Notes: generated by a model not told the origin, from the sequence alone. DNA of 64,000 bases from Treponema bryantii (GCF_900113965.1 NZ_FORI01000009.1:54466-118465); one strand, 5' to 3'; positions 25,362 through 35,308 are shown, counted from the first letter of the stretch. Numbers and translations are program-made.

Positions 25362-26249
25362 TTACACTGAATATTTATTTCCGTTCTCAGCTAAGATTAC
25401 AGCCGAGAAAATCAAAAGACAACCAAAGAACATTCTTGTGGTAAACGCTTCATGCAAAACAATTGTACTGAAAAGAATTCCAAATACAGACTCAAAGCTT
25501 AAGAATACCGAAGAAATCGCTGAGCCTACATATTTTAACCCAAGATTCTGAAGGCTGAAACAAAGCATTGTACTCAAAAGCCCAAGATACAGCATTGAAA
25601 CAATTACTCTAGGATTTTGCACACCTTCAACTGGAACCGGCCCATCAAAAAATGGTGCAGAAAGCCAGCCTAAAACAGCACAGACTACAAACTGCAGCAG
25701 AGTTAGAAAAAGAGTATCATCTCCCTGGTCTGCGTATCTTGCAGTCCAGACAATATGCATTGCAAAGAACAAACTGCAGATAAGTGTAAGCCAGTCACCC
25801 CTGTTCAAGCCCACAGCATCCCCTGCTCCAAGTGCCAGAAAACCAATTCCTGTCATTGAAAGAAGAGCCGCAACAAATACATACCAGCCCGGGCGGTCTT
25901 TATACATAATCCATAAAAGAATTGGAATGAGAATTACATAATTAGTTGTAAGAAAGGCGTTTTTACCGGCTGTTGTAAAATCACAGCCTATTGTCTGAGT
26001 TGTATACGCTATAAAAAGAAAAACTCCTGTCAAAAGTGCATGGCGTATATAGCGGGCATCAAGCAACTTCCATTTTTTTATAAAAACAAGCCCCATGGCA
26101 ATAGCAGCAATTGAATAACGGAAAGCAATCATGTAAACCGCGCCAATATAATCAAGACTGTCTTTTACAATAACAAAAGCAAAACCCCAGATAGCCGCAG
26201 TAAGCAAAAGCCCCGCACTGGCAATAACAGAAACAAATTTTTTATTCAT
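25362..26249 (-). CDS. EamA/DMT-family transporter
   Basis: 295 residues from the ATG at 26249 (a TTG two codons earlier is less likely). Ten hydrophobic segments form two EamA repeats: LLLTAAIWGFAFVIVKD near 15-31 begins the first, and GDWLTLICSLFFAMHIVW near 150 the second. Substrate unknown. There is no ribosome site. TTGACT and TAAATT with a 17-base spacer lie immediately upstream, so a near-leaderless mRNA is possible here too, though the boxes are weaker than elsewhere. Confidence 0.85.
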   Translation of the reverse strand: MNKKFVSVIASAGLLLTAAIWGFAFVIVKDSLDYIGAVYMIAFRYSIAAIAMGLVFIKKWKLLDARYIRHALLTGVFLFIAYTTQTIGCDFTTAGKNAFLTTNYVILIPILLWIMYKDRPGWYVFVAALLSMTGIGFLALGAGDAVGLNRGDWLTLICSLFFAMHIVWTARYADQGDDTLFLTLLQFVVCAVLGWLSAPFFDGPVPVEGVQNPRVIVSMLYLGLLSTMLCFSLQNLGLKYVGSAISSVFLSFESVFGILFSTIVLHEAFTTRMFFGCLLIFSAVILAENGNKYSV

Positions 26250-26317
26250 AAACAAAATTTAATAATGAAGTTGTTTGTAGTCAAGAGACCGGTGGAAACA
26301 AAATTATGCCGAACATG

Positions 26318-26482
26318 AAAAATGTTTGTGCGCGAGTGGAAGCGGACACCAAAAACATCAGGAGCATATTTGGCGAATGCCATAAAAATAAAAAGAGAAC
26401 TTCAGTATGAAGTTCTCTTTTTATTTCAAAAAAATGCGAGTTTGTTTTTGGCTTCCGCTGCAACGGAAGCACAAACATTTTT
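26318..26482. repeat. Nested 165-bp inverted repeat downstream of glgP
   Basis: Three pairs of arms nest. The outer pair is AAAAATGTTTGTGC (26318) with its complement (26469), and the middle pair is CCAAAAAC (26349) with GTTTTTGG (26444). The inner pair is a perfect 18-bp stem, 26386-26403 with 26409-26426. The outer-to-middle distance is 17 bases on both sides. No target-site duplication is apparent. Confidence 0.6.
26386..26426 (-). terminator. Strong bidirectional terminator after glgP
   Basis: AAAGAGAACTTC / GAAGTTCTCTTT with flanking A and T runs: an 18-bp stem and 5-base loop. Works on paper in both directions; it would end the glgX-glgP transcript. Confidence 0.85.
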
Positions 26483-26493
26483 TAAGATGTCAG

Positions 26494-28941
26494 TTATTTA
26501 ACTTCCACTCTCTTCAAATGCCAGATGTCGCGAACGTAATCTTCGATTGTACGGTCGCTCGAGAACTTACCTGCATTAGCAATATTCTTGAGAGCCATCT
26601 TAGCCCAAGCCTTCTTATCACCATAAGCCTCAGCGATTCTCTCGCGAGCCTTACAGTAAGAATCAAAGTCTGCAAGAACGTAGTAAACGTCTGGGCGCTG
26701 ACCTTCTACACCGTAAATCAAAGAATCATGAAGTTCCTTGAAGAGCTGGTGAGTTGGATCATATGTACCGTCAACAAGCTGCTCTACAACTTTTGCAAGA
26801 GCTGGGTTGCGGTCAAGATATTCCTGTGGGTTGTAAGAGTGGTCTGCTTCCATCTTCTTGATTTCTTCAGTCAAAAGACCGAATACAAAGCCGTTTTCTT
26901 TTCCAGCTTCTTCAAAGATTTCGATGTTAGCACCATCCATAGTTCCCAAAGTCAAAGCACCGTTGAGCATGAACTTCATGTTTGAAGTTCCAGAAGCTTC
27001 AAGACCTGCAGTAGAAATCTGCTCTGAAACATCAGCAGCAGGGAAAATCTTTTCTGCAACAGATACACGGTAGTTTTCAATAAATACTACACGGATCTTT
27101 CCGCGAACACGGCGGTCATTGTTGATGCGCTCTGCAACAGTGTTAATCAATTTGATAATTGACTTTGCACGGCGGTAACCAGAAGCAGCCTTTGCACCAA
27201 AGATGAAAGTGCGTGCCGGTGGGTTATAACTTGGATCTTCTACAAGGCGGTTGTAGATGTACATTACATGGAGAATGTTCAAAAGCTGACGCTTGTACTC
27301 GTGGAGACGCTTAACCTGAACATCAAAAATACTTTCTGGATCAAGGAACTCGTTCTGAGCGTGCTTGAGGTAGTCTGCAAGAGCCTGCTTGTTTTCTGTC
27401 TTGATTTTGATAAGAGCATTGATTGAATCATCATCATCAAGATATTTTTCAAGGCCCTTAAGCTGAGAAAGATCTTTTTCCCAACCGTGACCAATTCTTT
27501 CTGTAATGAACTTTGCAAGTTCTGGGTTTGCGTTCAAGAGCCAGCGGCGCTGTGTAATACCGTTAGTCTTGTTGTTGAACTTCTCTGGGTAAAGTGTGTA
27601 CCAGTCTTTAAGTTCTGCAGTCTTCAAAAGTTCTGTATGAAGTTCTGCTACACCGTTTACGCTGAAGCAGGCATGAATTGCCATCCAAGCCATGTAAACC
27701 ATGTTGTTATGGATGATTGCCATGTGCTCGTGCTTGTAGTAATCGTTAGGGAACTTCTGGCGCAGCTCAATTACGAGACGGCGGTTGATTTCCTCAACAA
27801 TCTGATATACACGTGGAAGGAGTCCCTGGAAGATTTCGATTGGCCACTTCTCAAGAGCTTCTGCAAGAATTGTGTGGTTTGTATAAGCAAATGTATGAGT
27901 TACTACATCCCATGCTTCATCCCAGCTTACATTGTATTCATCAAGAAGAATACGCATAAGTTCAGGAATAGCAACTACTGGGTGTGTATCGTTAAGCTGA
28001 ATTACGTGGAGCTCGGCAAACTTAGAGAAGTCTGTTCCGTGGTCTGCAACGTAGTGACGAACGAGGTCCTGCAAAGAAGCAGAAGAGAAGAAGTACTGCT
28101 GCTTAAGGCGGAGAGCTTTTCCGCTTGGACCGTTATCATTTGGATAGAGAACGCGGCTGATATTTTCTGCGCTGTTCTGGCGTTCTACGGCACGGTTATA
28201 GTCCATGCTGTTGAAAAGCTGAAGGTCAAATCCGTTTGGAGATGAAGCCTGCCACAAGCGCAAAGTATTTACAGTCTTTGTATCAAAACCAATGATTGGC
28301 ATATCATAAGGAGTTGCTGTAACTTCTTCTGCATTTTCAATGAAGAAGCGTGGATTTCCTTCCGGAGTTTTTCCGTAAGCAATGTTTCCACCAAACTTTA
28401 CAGTAACTGCAAGGTCGGAACGTTTAATTTCCCAAGGATCGCGGTGCTGGAGCCAGTTATCAGGATATTCAACCTGATATCCGTCTTCAATACGCTGCTC
28501 GAACATACCGTATTCATAGCGGATACCGTATCCGTGTCCAGGGTAGTCGAGAGTTGCAAGAGAGTCGAGGAAGCAGGCAGCAAGACGGCCAAGACCACCA
28601 TTACCAAGACCAGCATCAGGCTCTTCATCTTCAATCATATTGAAGTCAATGTTCATTTCCTTAAGAACTTCTATTACAGAATCCTTAATGCCGCAGTTAA
28701 TAAGGTTGTTGCTGAGTGCACGACCCATCAGAAATTCTGCAGAAAGATAATAAAGCTGCTTTGTAGGCTTCTTATCATACTCATTACGGGTTGCCATCCA
28801 GTTTGGCATTACCAGCTCTAAAGCAGACGCAGAAACAGCATCAAAAAGGTCATGTTTGTTGGCTTGTGTAATATCTTTTCCATACTGGCGGCGAAGGCGC
28901 GCAGAAAGATTAGCCTTAAACTCTTCTTTGTTGAATTCCAT
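26494..28941 (-). CDS. glgP: Glycogen/maltodextrin phosphorylase
   Basis: 815 residues, normal for the family. PLP-binding region EASGTSNMKFMLNGALTLGTMDGANIEI contains the Schiff-base Lys; GNGGLGRLAACFLDSLATL, HLNDTHP-like IQLNDTHPVVAIPEL and RVSVAEKIFPAADVSEQIS are all intact. It releases glucose-1-phosphate from storage glucan. AGGAGG lies eight bases before the ATG. It starts 20 bases after glgX ends, so the two form an operon in which debranching and phosphorolysis are made together. Confidence 0.97.
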   Translation of the reverse strand: MEFNKEEFKANLSARLRRQYGKDITQANKHDLFDAVSASALELVMPNWMATRNEYDKKPTKQLYYLSAEFLMGRALSNNLINCGIKDSVIEVLKEMNIDFNMIEDEEPDAGLGNGGLGRLAACFLDSLATLDYPGHGYGIRYEYGMFEQRIEDGYQVEYPDNWLQHRDPWEIKRSDLAVTVKFGGNIAYGKTPEGNPRFFIENAEEVTATPYDMPIIGFDTKTVNTLRLWQASSPNGFDLQLFNSMDYNRAVERQNSAENISRVLYPNDNGPSGKALRLKQQYFFSSASLQDLVRHYVADHGTDFSKFAELHVIQLNDTHPVVAIPELMRILLDEYNVSWDEAWDVVTHTFAYTNHTILAEALEKWPIEIFQGLLPRVYQIVEEINRRLVIELRQKFPNDYYKHEHMAIIHNNMVYMAWMAIHACFSVNGVAELHTELLKTAELKDWYTLYPEKFNNKTNGITQRRWLLNANPELAKFITERIGHGWEKDLSQLKGLEKYLDDDDSINALIKIKTENKQALADYLKHAQNEFLDPESIFDVQVKRLHEYKRQLLNILHVMYIYNRLVEDPSYNPPARTFIFGAKAASGYRRAKSIIKLINTVAERINNDRRVRGKIRVVFIENYRVSVAEKIFPAADVSEQISTAGLEASGTSNMKFMLNGALTLGTMDGANIEIFEEAGKENGFVFGLLTEEIKKMEADHSYNPQEYLDRNPALAKVVEQLVDGTYDPTHQLFKELHDSLIYGVEGQRPDVYYVLADFDSYCKARERIAEAYGDKKAWAKMALKNIANAGKFSSDRTIEDYVRDIWHLKRVEVK

Positions 28942-28961
28942 GATAAATAATCCTCCTGAAT

Positions 28962-31097
28962 TTATTTACTCATTAAAATCACAGTAGCTCCAGAAATCAA
29001 AACATATCTTCTTTGTTCTGTCAGAAGCTCCTCATTTCCTTTATCTAATATATCATCAGGACTTTCAATGGCAGTGTCCGCAACGCGGTACCATTTCTTG
29101 TTTCCTGGTAATGTCGGTAAGGTAATTGTCAGATCATACTGATCAAGGTTTGTAGCAACGTAGAAATCATTATCTACTTCAAGTCCGTCCAGCTTAAAGG
29201 CAAGGAATCTGTTCATCTTTGCCCAGTCCGGATTCTTTGCATTAATATCGTACCATGAGATTTCAGGGATTGCGCCTGTCTCATAAGTATCGCGGAAGAA
29301 TCGTACTCTGCTGAATACATTGTGACTGCGACGAATCTCAATAAGTCTTGAAGTAAAACGCACAAGGTCTTTATTGTGCTCTGCAAGTTTCCAGTTGAAC
29401 CAGCTCAGCTGTGTATCCTGGCAATATGCATTGTTGTTACCAAGCTGAGTACGGCGCATTTCGTCTCCACCGAGCATCATTGGAACACCCTGTGAGACAA
29501 AAAGATAAATCAAAAAGTTTTTGATAGTTTTACGACGGGCATGTTCTATTTTAGGATTTGTACACTCCCCTTCAAAACCATTGTTGTAGCTTAAGTTGTC
29601 ATCGGAACCATCACGGTTTCCTTCGCCGTTTTCTTCATTATGCTTGTAGTTATAGCTTACAAGATCATTAAGAGTAAAACCGTCATGAGCAGTAATGAAG
29701 TTGATGGAAGCGAGCGGTGAACGGCCACTGTGATTGTAGCAGTCTGAACTTCCGCTTATGCGGGTTGCAGCAGCTGTAGAAAGATGTTCGTCTCCACGAA
29801 GGAAGCGTCTCATATCATCACGGAAGCGTCCGTTCCATTCACTCCAGCGGTTATTGTAACCGCCAGGGAAACCGCCAAGCTGATAAAGGCCGGCACAGTC
29901 CCAAGGTTCTGCAATAATTTTTGTATGAGCCAGAACCGGGTCATCATTAATTGCGGCAGTGAGCAGCGGGAAGTCATTATTAAGCGGAGCACCATTCTGT
30001 GCACGGGTAAGGATAGAAGCAAGGTCAAAACGGAAACCGTCTACATGCATTTCCAGAACCCAGTAACGAAGGCTGTCCAGGATAAAGCTTGCTGTAATTG
30101 GATGATTACAGTTCATGCTGTTTCCGCAGCCGCTGAAATTCATATAGTAATTTTTATCACTTGCAGGAAGAGAATAATAAACATCATTCTGTAAACCGCG
30201 GAACTCAAAAGTATAACCGCGTTCATTTCCTTCTGCAGTGTGGTTGTATACAACATCAAGAATAACTTCAATGCCAGCCTTATGCAGAGTCTTTACCATC
30301 TGCTTAAACTCGCGAACTGGTCCGCCAGGAGTTTTATCTGCGGCATAAGAAGTCTTTGGTGCAAAGAATCCGATTGTACTGTAGCCCCAGTAATTTACCA
30401 GAAGCTCTCCAGTACGAGGATTTGTATTTGCATTTTCGTTTTCATCAAATTCAAAAAGAGGAAGAAACTCAACTGCTGTGATTCCAAGCTTTTTAAGGTA
30501 ATCAACTTTTTCTTCAAAACCGCGGTAGGTTCCGGCAATTTCGCGAGGAAGGCCAGAAGACTCAGAAGCGGTGAAGCCTTTTACATGAGTTTCATAAATA
30601 ATAGTATTTTCCAGAGGTCTCTTAAGCGGGCGGTCCCCTTCCCAGTCAAAATTATCATCATCAACAACGACACACTTTGGAAAATCAGAAAGATCCTGAA
30701 GCTCGCCTCCAAGGTTTCCTTCAAAGCCATGCTTCCAGAGATTGTTATAAGAACGGAATACAGAACCTGGTGTAAAGGCTTTTGCATAAGGATCAAAAAG
30801 ATATTTATGGGGATTAAAACGAAGTCCTCTAGGTGGGATATAAGGTCCATCAACCTTGTAAAGATAAAGCGCGCCCTCTCCAAGGCCCTCAATAAAGATG
30901 TGCCATACGTCTCCTGTACGGTTATTATGAGGATCAAACTCTATAACCGCAGAAGGCTTTTGATCTAATTCACTCTCAAAAAGCACAAGGCTCACTTTTG
31001 TTGCATCGTGGCTGTAAACTGAAAAATTCACGCCGCCGTCAGTAAGCACCGCGCCAAAGCCAAGAGGCTTTCCGTTATGAACCTTAAAATCAGTCAT
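28962..31097 (-). CDS. glgX: Glycogen debranching enzyme, GlgX type
   Basis: 711 residues from the ATG at 31097. N-terminal CBM48 (about 5-100, LGFGAVLTDGGVNFSVYS); GH13 barrel with VILDVVYNHTAEGN, the nucleophile Asp in VDGFRFDLAS, the acid/base Glu in KIIAEPWD, and the third Asp in FITAHDGFTLNDLV. The order and length match isoamylase-type GlgX, which cuts alpha-1,6 branches left by phosphorylase. TAAAAT lies eight bases before the ATG and no ribosome site is seen. Divergent from era. Confidence 0.95.
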   Translation of the reverse strand: MTDFKVHNGKPLGFGAVLTDGGVNFSVYSHDATKVSLVLFESELDQKPSAVIEFDPHNNRTGDVWHIFIEGLGEGALYLYKVDGPYIPPRGLRFNPHKYLFDPYAKAFTPGSVFRSYNNLWKHGFEGNLGGELQDLSDFPKCVVVDDDNFDWEGDRPLKRPLENTIIYETHVKGFTASESSGLPREIAGTYRGFEEKVDYLKKLGITAVEFLPLFEFDENENANTNPRTGELLVNYWGYSTIGFFAPKTSYAADKTPGGPVREFKQMVKTLHKAGIEVILDVVYNHTAEGNERGYTFEFRGLQNDVYYSLPASDKNYYMNFSGCGNSMNCNHPITASFILDSLRYWVLEMHVDGFRFDLASILTRAQNGAPLNNDFPLLTAAINDDPVLAHTKIIAEPWDCAGLYQLGGFPGGYNNRWSEWNGRFRDDMRRFLRGDEHLSTAAATRISGSSDCYNHSGRSPLASINFITAHDGFTLNDLVSYNYKHNEENGEGNRDGSDDNLSYNNGFEGECTNPKIEHARRKTIKNFLIYLFVSQGVPMMLGGDEMRRTQLGNNNAYCQDTQLSWFNWKLAEHNKDLVRFTSRLIEIRRSHNVFSRVRFFRDTYETGAIPEISWYDINAKNPDWAKMNRFLAFKLDGLEVDNDFYVATNLDQYDLTITLPTLPGNKKWYRVADTAIESPDDILDKGNEELLTEQRRYVLISGATVILMSK

Positions 31098-31172
31098 ATT
31101 TAAATATTTTAACACAGTTAAAACAGAAATTCTATAAATAAATTCCTAAGTTATATGATTTTCGTATGATAA

Positions 31173-31201
31173 TGGTTAATCCTGAAAACTTGTGTTATAA
31201 T
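31173..31201 (+). promoter_or_regulatory. era promoter, near-leaderless
   Basis: TGGTTA (31173-31178), 17-base spacer, TATAAT (31196-31201). The ATG at 31211 is nine bases beyond the -10, giving a leader of about three bases and no ribosome site. Confidence 0.65.
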
Positions 31202-31210
31202 AGTAAAAAT

Positions 31211-32143
31211 ATGAGTGATGAAATCAAATCTAACGAAAATAACGAACCTCTGCGCACTGCCGTTGTTGCAATCATCGGACGCCCTAGTGCCGGAAAATCT
31301 ACCTTTCTCAACACTGCCTGCCAGGAGCCTGTAAGTATTGTTTCTCCTATTCCGCAGACAACCCGTAACGCAATTAAAGGAATTGTAAATACTTCTTTTG
31401 GTCAGTTGATTTTTATTGATACACCCGGCTACCACGATTCAGAAAAAAAACTCAACCTTCGTCTGCGCAACGTTACAGAAAGCCAGCTTGAAGGAATAGA
31501 CTGTGTACTTTATGTAATTGACTCTACCCGCTCACCTGGAGAAGAAGAAGCTAAAACTGCAGCCCTTCTCAAAGGCTTGCAGTCTAAGGTTGTAGTTGCA
31601 ATCAACAAGTGTGATTTACCTTCCAGCCGCCCGCTGCCTGTACGCCAGTTTGTAAGCGAACAGCTGCCTAACGTTCCGGGAAGCCGCATTTTTGAAATGT
31701 CTGCAGAAAAGGACACAGGAATCAATGAAGTACTCAAAGCCCTTTATGATATTTCTCCAGAAGGTGAGCCTGTTTATGATGAAGAACTTTACACCGATCA
31801 GGATCTTACTTTCCGCGTTTGCGAAGTAATCCGCGGTGAAGCTATTAACCGCCTGCAGGACGAAATTCCTCACGCAGTTTATGTTGAAGTTGCAGATGTT
31901 GAACACCGCAATGAAGGCAAAAAATTGTGGATCCGCGCCTTCCTTTGTGTTGAACGAGAAAGCCAGAAAGGAATTGTAATCGGAAAAGGCGCTTCAAAAA
32001 TTAAAGAAATCAGAACTGCTGCCGTTAAAAAACTCAGCGAAATCTATATTCAAAAAATAGACCTGGATTTACAGGTAAAAGTAGATAAGAACTGGAGGCA
32101 ACGCGACTACACTCTGAACCGACTCATTCCACAGCAAAAGTAA
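31211..32143 (+). CDS. era: GTPase Era
   Basis: 310 residues. G1 IGRPSAGKSTF, G2 with TTR (PIPQTTRNAIKG), G3 DTPGYH, G4 NKCD, then a C-terminal KH domain (about 215-300, with GKGASKIKEIRTAA) that binds the 3' end of 16S rRNA during small-subunit maturation. The ATG at 31211 is chosen because the upstream in-frame Met is 5' of the promoter -10. It heads a plus-strand stretch that also carries an HD-GYP gene 31 bases downstream. Confidence 0.95.
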   Translation: MSDEIKSNENNEPLRTAVVAIIGRPSAGKSTFLNTACQEPVSIVSPIPQTTRNAIKGIVNTSFGQLIFIDTPGYHDSEKKLNLRLRNVTESQLEGIDCVLYVIDSTRSPGEEEAKTAALLKGLQSKVVVAINKCDLPSSRPLPVRQFVSEQLPNVPGSRIFEMSAEKDTGINEVLKALYDISPEGEPVYDEELYTDQDLTFRVCEVIRGEAINRLQDEIPHAVYVEVADVEHRNEGKKLWIRAFLCVERESQKGIVIGKGASKIKEIRTAAVKKLSEIYIQKIDLDLQVKVDKNWRQRDYTLNRLIPQQK

Positions 32144-32174
32144 CTATATAGAGTACAATCGCCGATATTGTAAT

Positions 32175-33599
32175 ATGCTGTCTTTAGAAAAAGGGATGGA
32201 CAATGTCCATCACGTTTTGGAAACAGATGACATAATAAACATCGCGCTCCGAATGCTTGCCTGCATAAACCGGGAAGCTGTTCAACACAGCATAAGGACA
32301 GCGTATCTTTCTTACAAGGTCGCAAGTGAACATCCAATGGCAAAAGAATGCAAGATGGAAAATCTTGTGTTCCTTGCCCTCTTTCACACAATAGGCTTTT
32401 TCCGCGAAGACATTCATTTCGATTACATTCCTCATCAAAGCAACATGAACTTTTTTGCACACGACAAAGTAATTAAAAGTAAATACGTTTTTGCCTGCTA
32501 CTATCTGGATTACATGACTCCGGTAAAAGCAGATGCTCTTCCAATTCAGAATTTCCTGCAGCCTCATAATAAAGATCTTCGGGAATTCCTTTATCAGGAA
32601 GAATACAAAGACATCATTTACATGTGTGCAAGAATCAGTGACTATGTAATGAAGAATCCGGATTCTGCGCTGCCAGAAAATCTGAATGTAATTGATCCGG
32701 GCTATTTTGCCCCTGAGTATGTAGAAGCTTTTAAAAAGCTGAACAAGGGCAATGCACTTACAGATGCCATCAAATCAGAAAGTCATATCAGTGAACTTTC
32801 AAAATATATTTCTACAATCCGTTTTAATCAGGAAGATAACAAGAGCCTTGAGAGAATGCTTGTACAGCTTCTGGACTTTAAGAGTACATCTACGATGAAG
32901 CATTCAATTAACACTTCAAGCTATGCACTTTCTCTGGGCCTTCGTCTTAATCTTGATTCAAAAAATCTTACAACTCTTTACAACAGCGCCTTCCTTCATG
33001 ACATAGGAAAGATTGCAACTCCACAGCGCATTCTTGAATTCCCTGGCAAGCTTTCTCCGGAAGACATGGGAATTATGCGCCATCATGTAAATCATTCTAA
33101 ACGAATTTTAAACGGCTTTGTTCCAGAAGAAGTTCTTGAAACAGTTTACCGCCATCACGAAAAATTAAACGGAACTGGTTACCCTCGCCATATTAAAGGA
33201 AAAGATCTTACTCTTCTGCAAAGAATTCTTACTGTTGCAGACATTACAAGTGCACTCAATGACAGCCGCAGTTATAAATGTGAATTCTCAAAAGAAAAAA
33301 CAATTTCCATTATTCAAAAAATGACGGACAAGGGCGAGCTGGATCCAACCATCACAAAATATGTTCTTGAAGATTTTGATGAGCTTTTGCAGGAGCAGAA
33401 TGTTTTGCAGAGCATGCTCAGCGTAGACTTCAGTAAGGTTATTACAAACTACAACGACTACATTTTGAGTGACATGGGTATGATGGCTGATTCTCTGTTG
33501 AATAATGCAGATGCCGATGACATTGAAGAAGTAGAAGAGATTGATGAGCTTGAAGAAGACGGGGAACCTGGAGATCTCGGAGATCTGGAAGAAATCTAA
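32175..33599 (+). CDS. Cytoplasmic protein with degenerate HD and HD-GYP domains
   Basis: 474 residues, no membrane span. Residues about 15-200 resemble an HD fold (SIRTAYLSYKVA, LALFHTIGFF) in which HD has become HT. Residues about 225-400 form an HD-GYP domain with LHDIGKI near 275 and YRHHEKLNGTGYP near 325-337. The last 25 residues are almost all Glu, Asp, Leu and Ile. The expected activity is c-di-GMP hydrolysis, with the N-terminal half as a sensor. Either the ATG at 32175 or that at 32196 (after AAAAAGGG) could be used. Confidence 0.85.
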   Translation: MLSLEKGMDNVHHVLETDDIINIALRMLACINREAVQHSIRTAYLSYKVASEHPMAKECKMENLVFLALFHTIGFFREDIHFDYIPHQSNMNFFAHDKVIKSKYVFACYYLDYMTPVKADALPIQNFLQPHNKDLREFLYQEEYKDIIYMCARISDYVMKNPDSALPENLNVIDPGYFAPEYVEAFKKLNKGNALTDAIKSESHISELSKYISTIRFNQEDNKSLERMLVQLLDFKSTSTMKHSINTSSYALSLGLRLNLDSKNLTTLYNSAFLHDIGKIATPQRILEFPGKLSPEDMGIMRHHVNHSKRILNGFVPEEVLETVYRHHEKLNGTGYPRHIKGKDLTLLQRILTVADITSALNDSRSYKCEFSKEKTISIIQKMTDKGELDPTITKYVLEDFDELLQEQNVLQSMLSVDFSKVITNYNDYILSDMGMMADSLLNNADADDIEEVEEIDELEEDGEPGDLGDLEEI

Positions 33600-33655
33600 A
33601 TCTCCGCGGTGATTGAGTCTGACGAAATTACCGCAGAACTGCCGAAACCCCGTTC

Positions 33656-33684
33656 TTGTTAAACCCTCCCCTTTTCATTATATT
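33656..33684 (+). promoter_or_regulatory. Promoter of the TSCPD gene, near-leaderless
   Basis: TTGTTA (33656-33661), 17-base spacer, TATATT (33679-33684). The ATG is nine bases after the -10, so the leader is about three bases. Confidence 0.65.
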
Positions 33685-33693
33685 ATCTATTAT

Positions 33694-33933
33694 ATGGAAA
33701 CAACTTATAAGACTCAGGGCGTTTGTGCACGCTCTATTACTTTTACAAAAAATGATGACGGCACAATCACCAACATCAGCTTTGAAGGCGGCTGCAACGG
33801 CAACCTTAAGGCAATTTCTAAGCTCTGCGAAGGCATGAAGGTTGAAGAAATTGTTGAAAAGCTCAAGGGTAACACCTGCGGCTTTAAGAGCACAAGCTGC
33901 GCTGATCAGCTGGCTATCGCTGTAAGTAAATAA
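33694..33933 (+). CDS. TSCPD-domain protein (TIGR03905 family)
   Basis: 79 residues from the ATG at 33694. YKTQGVCARSITF, FEGGCNGNLKAI and TCGFKSTSCADQLA give four Cys in the pattern of the small TSCPD proteins, which resemble the C-terminal zinc-binding tail of vitamin B12-dependent ribonucleotide reductase. The tail carries TSCPD; here the equivalent is TSCADQ. The role of the stand-alone form is not established. It lies 17 bases before ychF, probably in one transcript. Confidence 0.85.
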   Translation: METTYKTQGVCARSITFTKNDDGTITNISFEGGCNGNLKAISKLCEGMKVEEIVEKLKGNTCGFKSTSCADQLAIAVSK

Positions 33934-33950
33934 TTTTTTAGAGGATATAT

Positions 33951-35081
33951 ATGGCACTTGAATGTGGTATTGTTGGACTTCCAAACGTTGGAAAGTCTAC
34001 TATTTTTTCGGCTTTGACTGCGGCTCCTGCTGCGGCAGAGAATTTTCCTTTCTGTACAATTGATCCTAACATCGGTATTGTTGATTTACCAGATGAACGT
34101 CTCGACTTCCTTGCTAGCATTCACAATCCTAAAAAGAAGACACCTGCAAGCGTAAAGTTTGTTGATATTGCAGGTTTGATTAAGGGGGCAAGTAACGGTG
34201 AAGGTCTTGGAAACAAGTTCCTTGCAAACATCCGCGAGTGTTCTGTAATTGCTCACGTTGTACGCTGTTTTGATAACCCTGATATTATGCACGTTCGCGA
34301 CAATGCAAACGAAGCAGCCCCAATCGACCCTGAAAGCGATATTCTTACTATTAACTGGGAGCTCTGCCAGGCAGACTTGAATACAATCGAAGCCCGCCAG
34401 GACAAGGTTACCCGTGCAATCCGCTCTCTTGGAAAAGAAGAAGAAAAGAAATACGCTCCATGGATTTCTGCAGTTGCAAAGATTAAGCCTCTTCTCCAGG
34501 ACGGAAAGTGTGCTCGTACAGCTAATTTGACTGACGACGAGCGCAATGCACTTTACGACATGTTCCTTCTCACAATGAAGCCTACAATTTATGTAGCAAA
34601 CGTTGATGAAGATTCTATTGAAGCACAGACTAACAAATACGTAGAAATCGTAAAAAAATATGCTGCAGAAGAAAACTCAGAAGTTGTTGTAATCTGTGGT
34701 AAATTCGAAGCTGACCTTGCAGAAATCACAGATCCTGCAGACCGCAAGGACTTTATGGACAGCGTTGGACTTAAGGAAAGCGGACTTGCTACCCTCGCCC
34801 GCAAAACTTATCACCTTATGGGCCTCCGCACCTTCTTTACCGGCGGACCTGATGAGTGCCGTGCCTGGACAATTCACGCAGGCGACAAGGCTCCACGCGC
34901 TGCCGGCGTAATCCACACAGACTTTGAAAAAGGTTTTATCAAGGCCGAAGCCTACACAATCGACGACCTCCGCCAGTACAAAGACGAAGCTGCAATCAAA
35001 GCAGCCGGTAAGTACCGCCAGGAAGGTAAGGAATACGTGGTACAGGACGGAGATGTTCTGTTCTTTAAGTTCAACGTCTGA
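33951..35081 (+). CDS. ychF: Ribosome-associated ATPase YchF
   Basis: 376 residues. G1 [12 protein letters not shown]3 [10 protein letters not shown], and NVDE in place of NKxD, the change that shifts specificity from GTP to ATP in this family; the C-terminal TGS domain (about 290-376) includes [13 protein letters not shown] [13 protein letters not shown] and [16 protein letters not shown] lies before the ATG. The protein binds ribosomes and modulates translation of stress-related mRNAs in other bacteria. Confidence 0.96.
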   Translation: MALECGIVGLPNVGKSTIFSALTAAPAAAENFPFCTIDPNIGIVDLPDERLDFLASIHNPKKKTPASVKFVDIAGLIKGASNGEGLGNKFLANIRECSVIAHVVRCFDNPDIMHVRDNANEAAPIDPESDILTINWELCQADLNTIEARQDKVTRAIRSLGKEEEKKYAPWISAVAKIKPLLQDGKCARTANLTDDERNALYDMFLLTMKPTIYVANVDEDSIEAQTNKYVEIVKKYAAEENSEVVVICGKFEADLAEITDPADRKDFMDSVGLKESGLATLARKTYHLMGLRTFFTGGPDECRAWTIHAGDKAPRAAGVIHTDFEKGFIKAEAYTIDDLRQYKDEAAIKAAGKYRQEGKEYVVQDGDVLFFKFNV

Positions 35082-35154
35082 TCATGCTGACACGCAAGCG
35101 TGCAGCATATCAGTAACATATCAGGACGCTGCGCGCCTGATAAACTAATTTCGT

Positions 35155-35289
35155 GCCGACAGGCTTGCTTCGCTCGCCTGCGGTACAAATCATAAGAGTA
35201 ACATTGCCTTGCACTTCGTGCTCGCAATGTCACAACAATATCGTCATTGCGAGGAGCTTGCGACGAAGCAATCTATGGTCGCAATGACG
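35155..35289. repeat. Cluster of dispersed palindromic repeats
   Basis: The gap between ychF and the transporter holds several imperfect palindromes. The clearest (35242-35289) is bounded by CGTCATTGCGA and TCGCAATGACG, with a relative at 35206-35231 (ATTGCCTTGCACTTCG...). The same family occurs at 18194, 24397 and 60541. No coding frame is seen. Confidence 0.75.
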
Positions 35290-35308
35290 TTTTTTTTGGA
35301 GTTTTATT

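Noticed and set aside
26281..26478. 65-codon minus-strand frame after glgP
   Set aside because: It is made of the nested inverted repeat and terminator; no ribosome site and no family resemblance.
27487..28245. 252-codon plus-strand frame
   Set aside because: Shadow of glgP, with no start signals and unusual residue composition.
35088..35104. Hairpin after ychF as an intrinsic terminator
   Set aside because: GCTGACACGC/GCGTGCAGC is imperfect and not followed by a T-run; it is more likely part of the repeat cluster.
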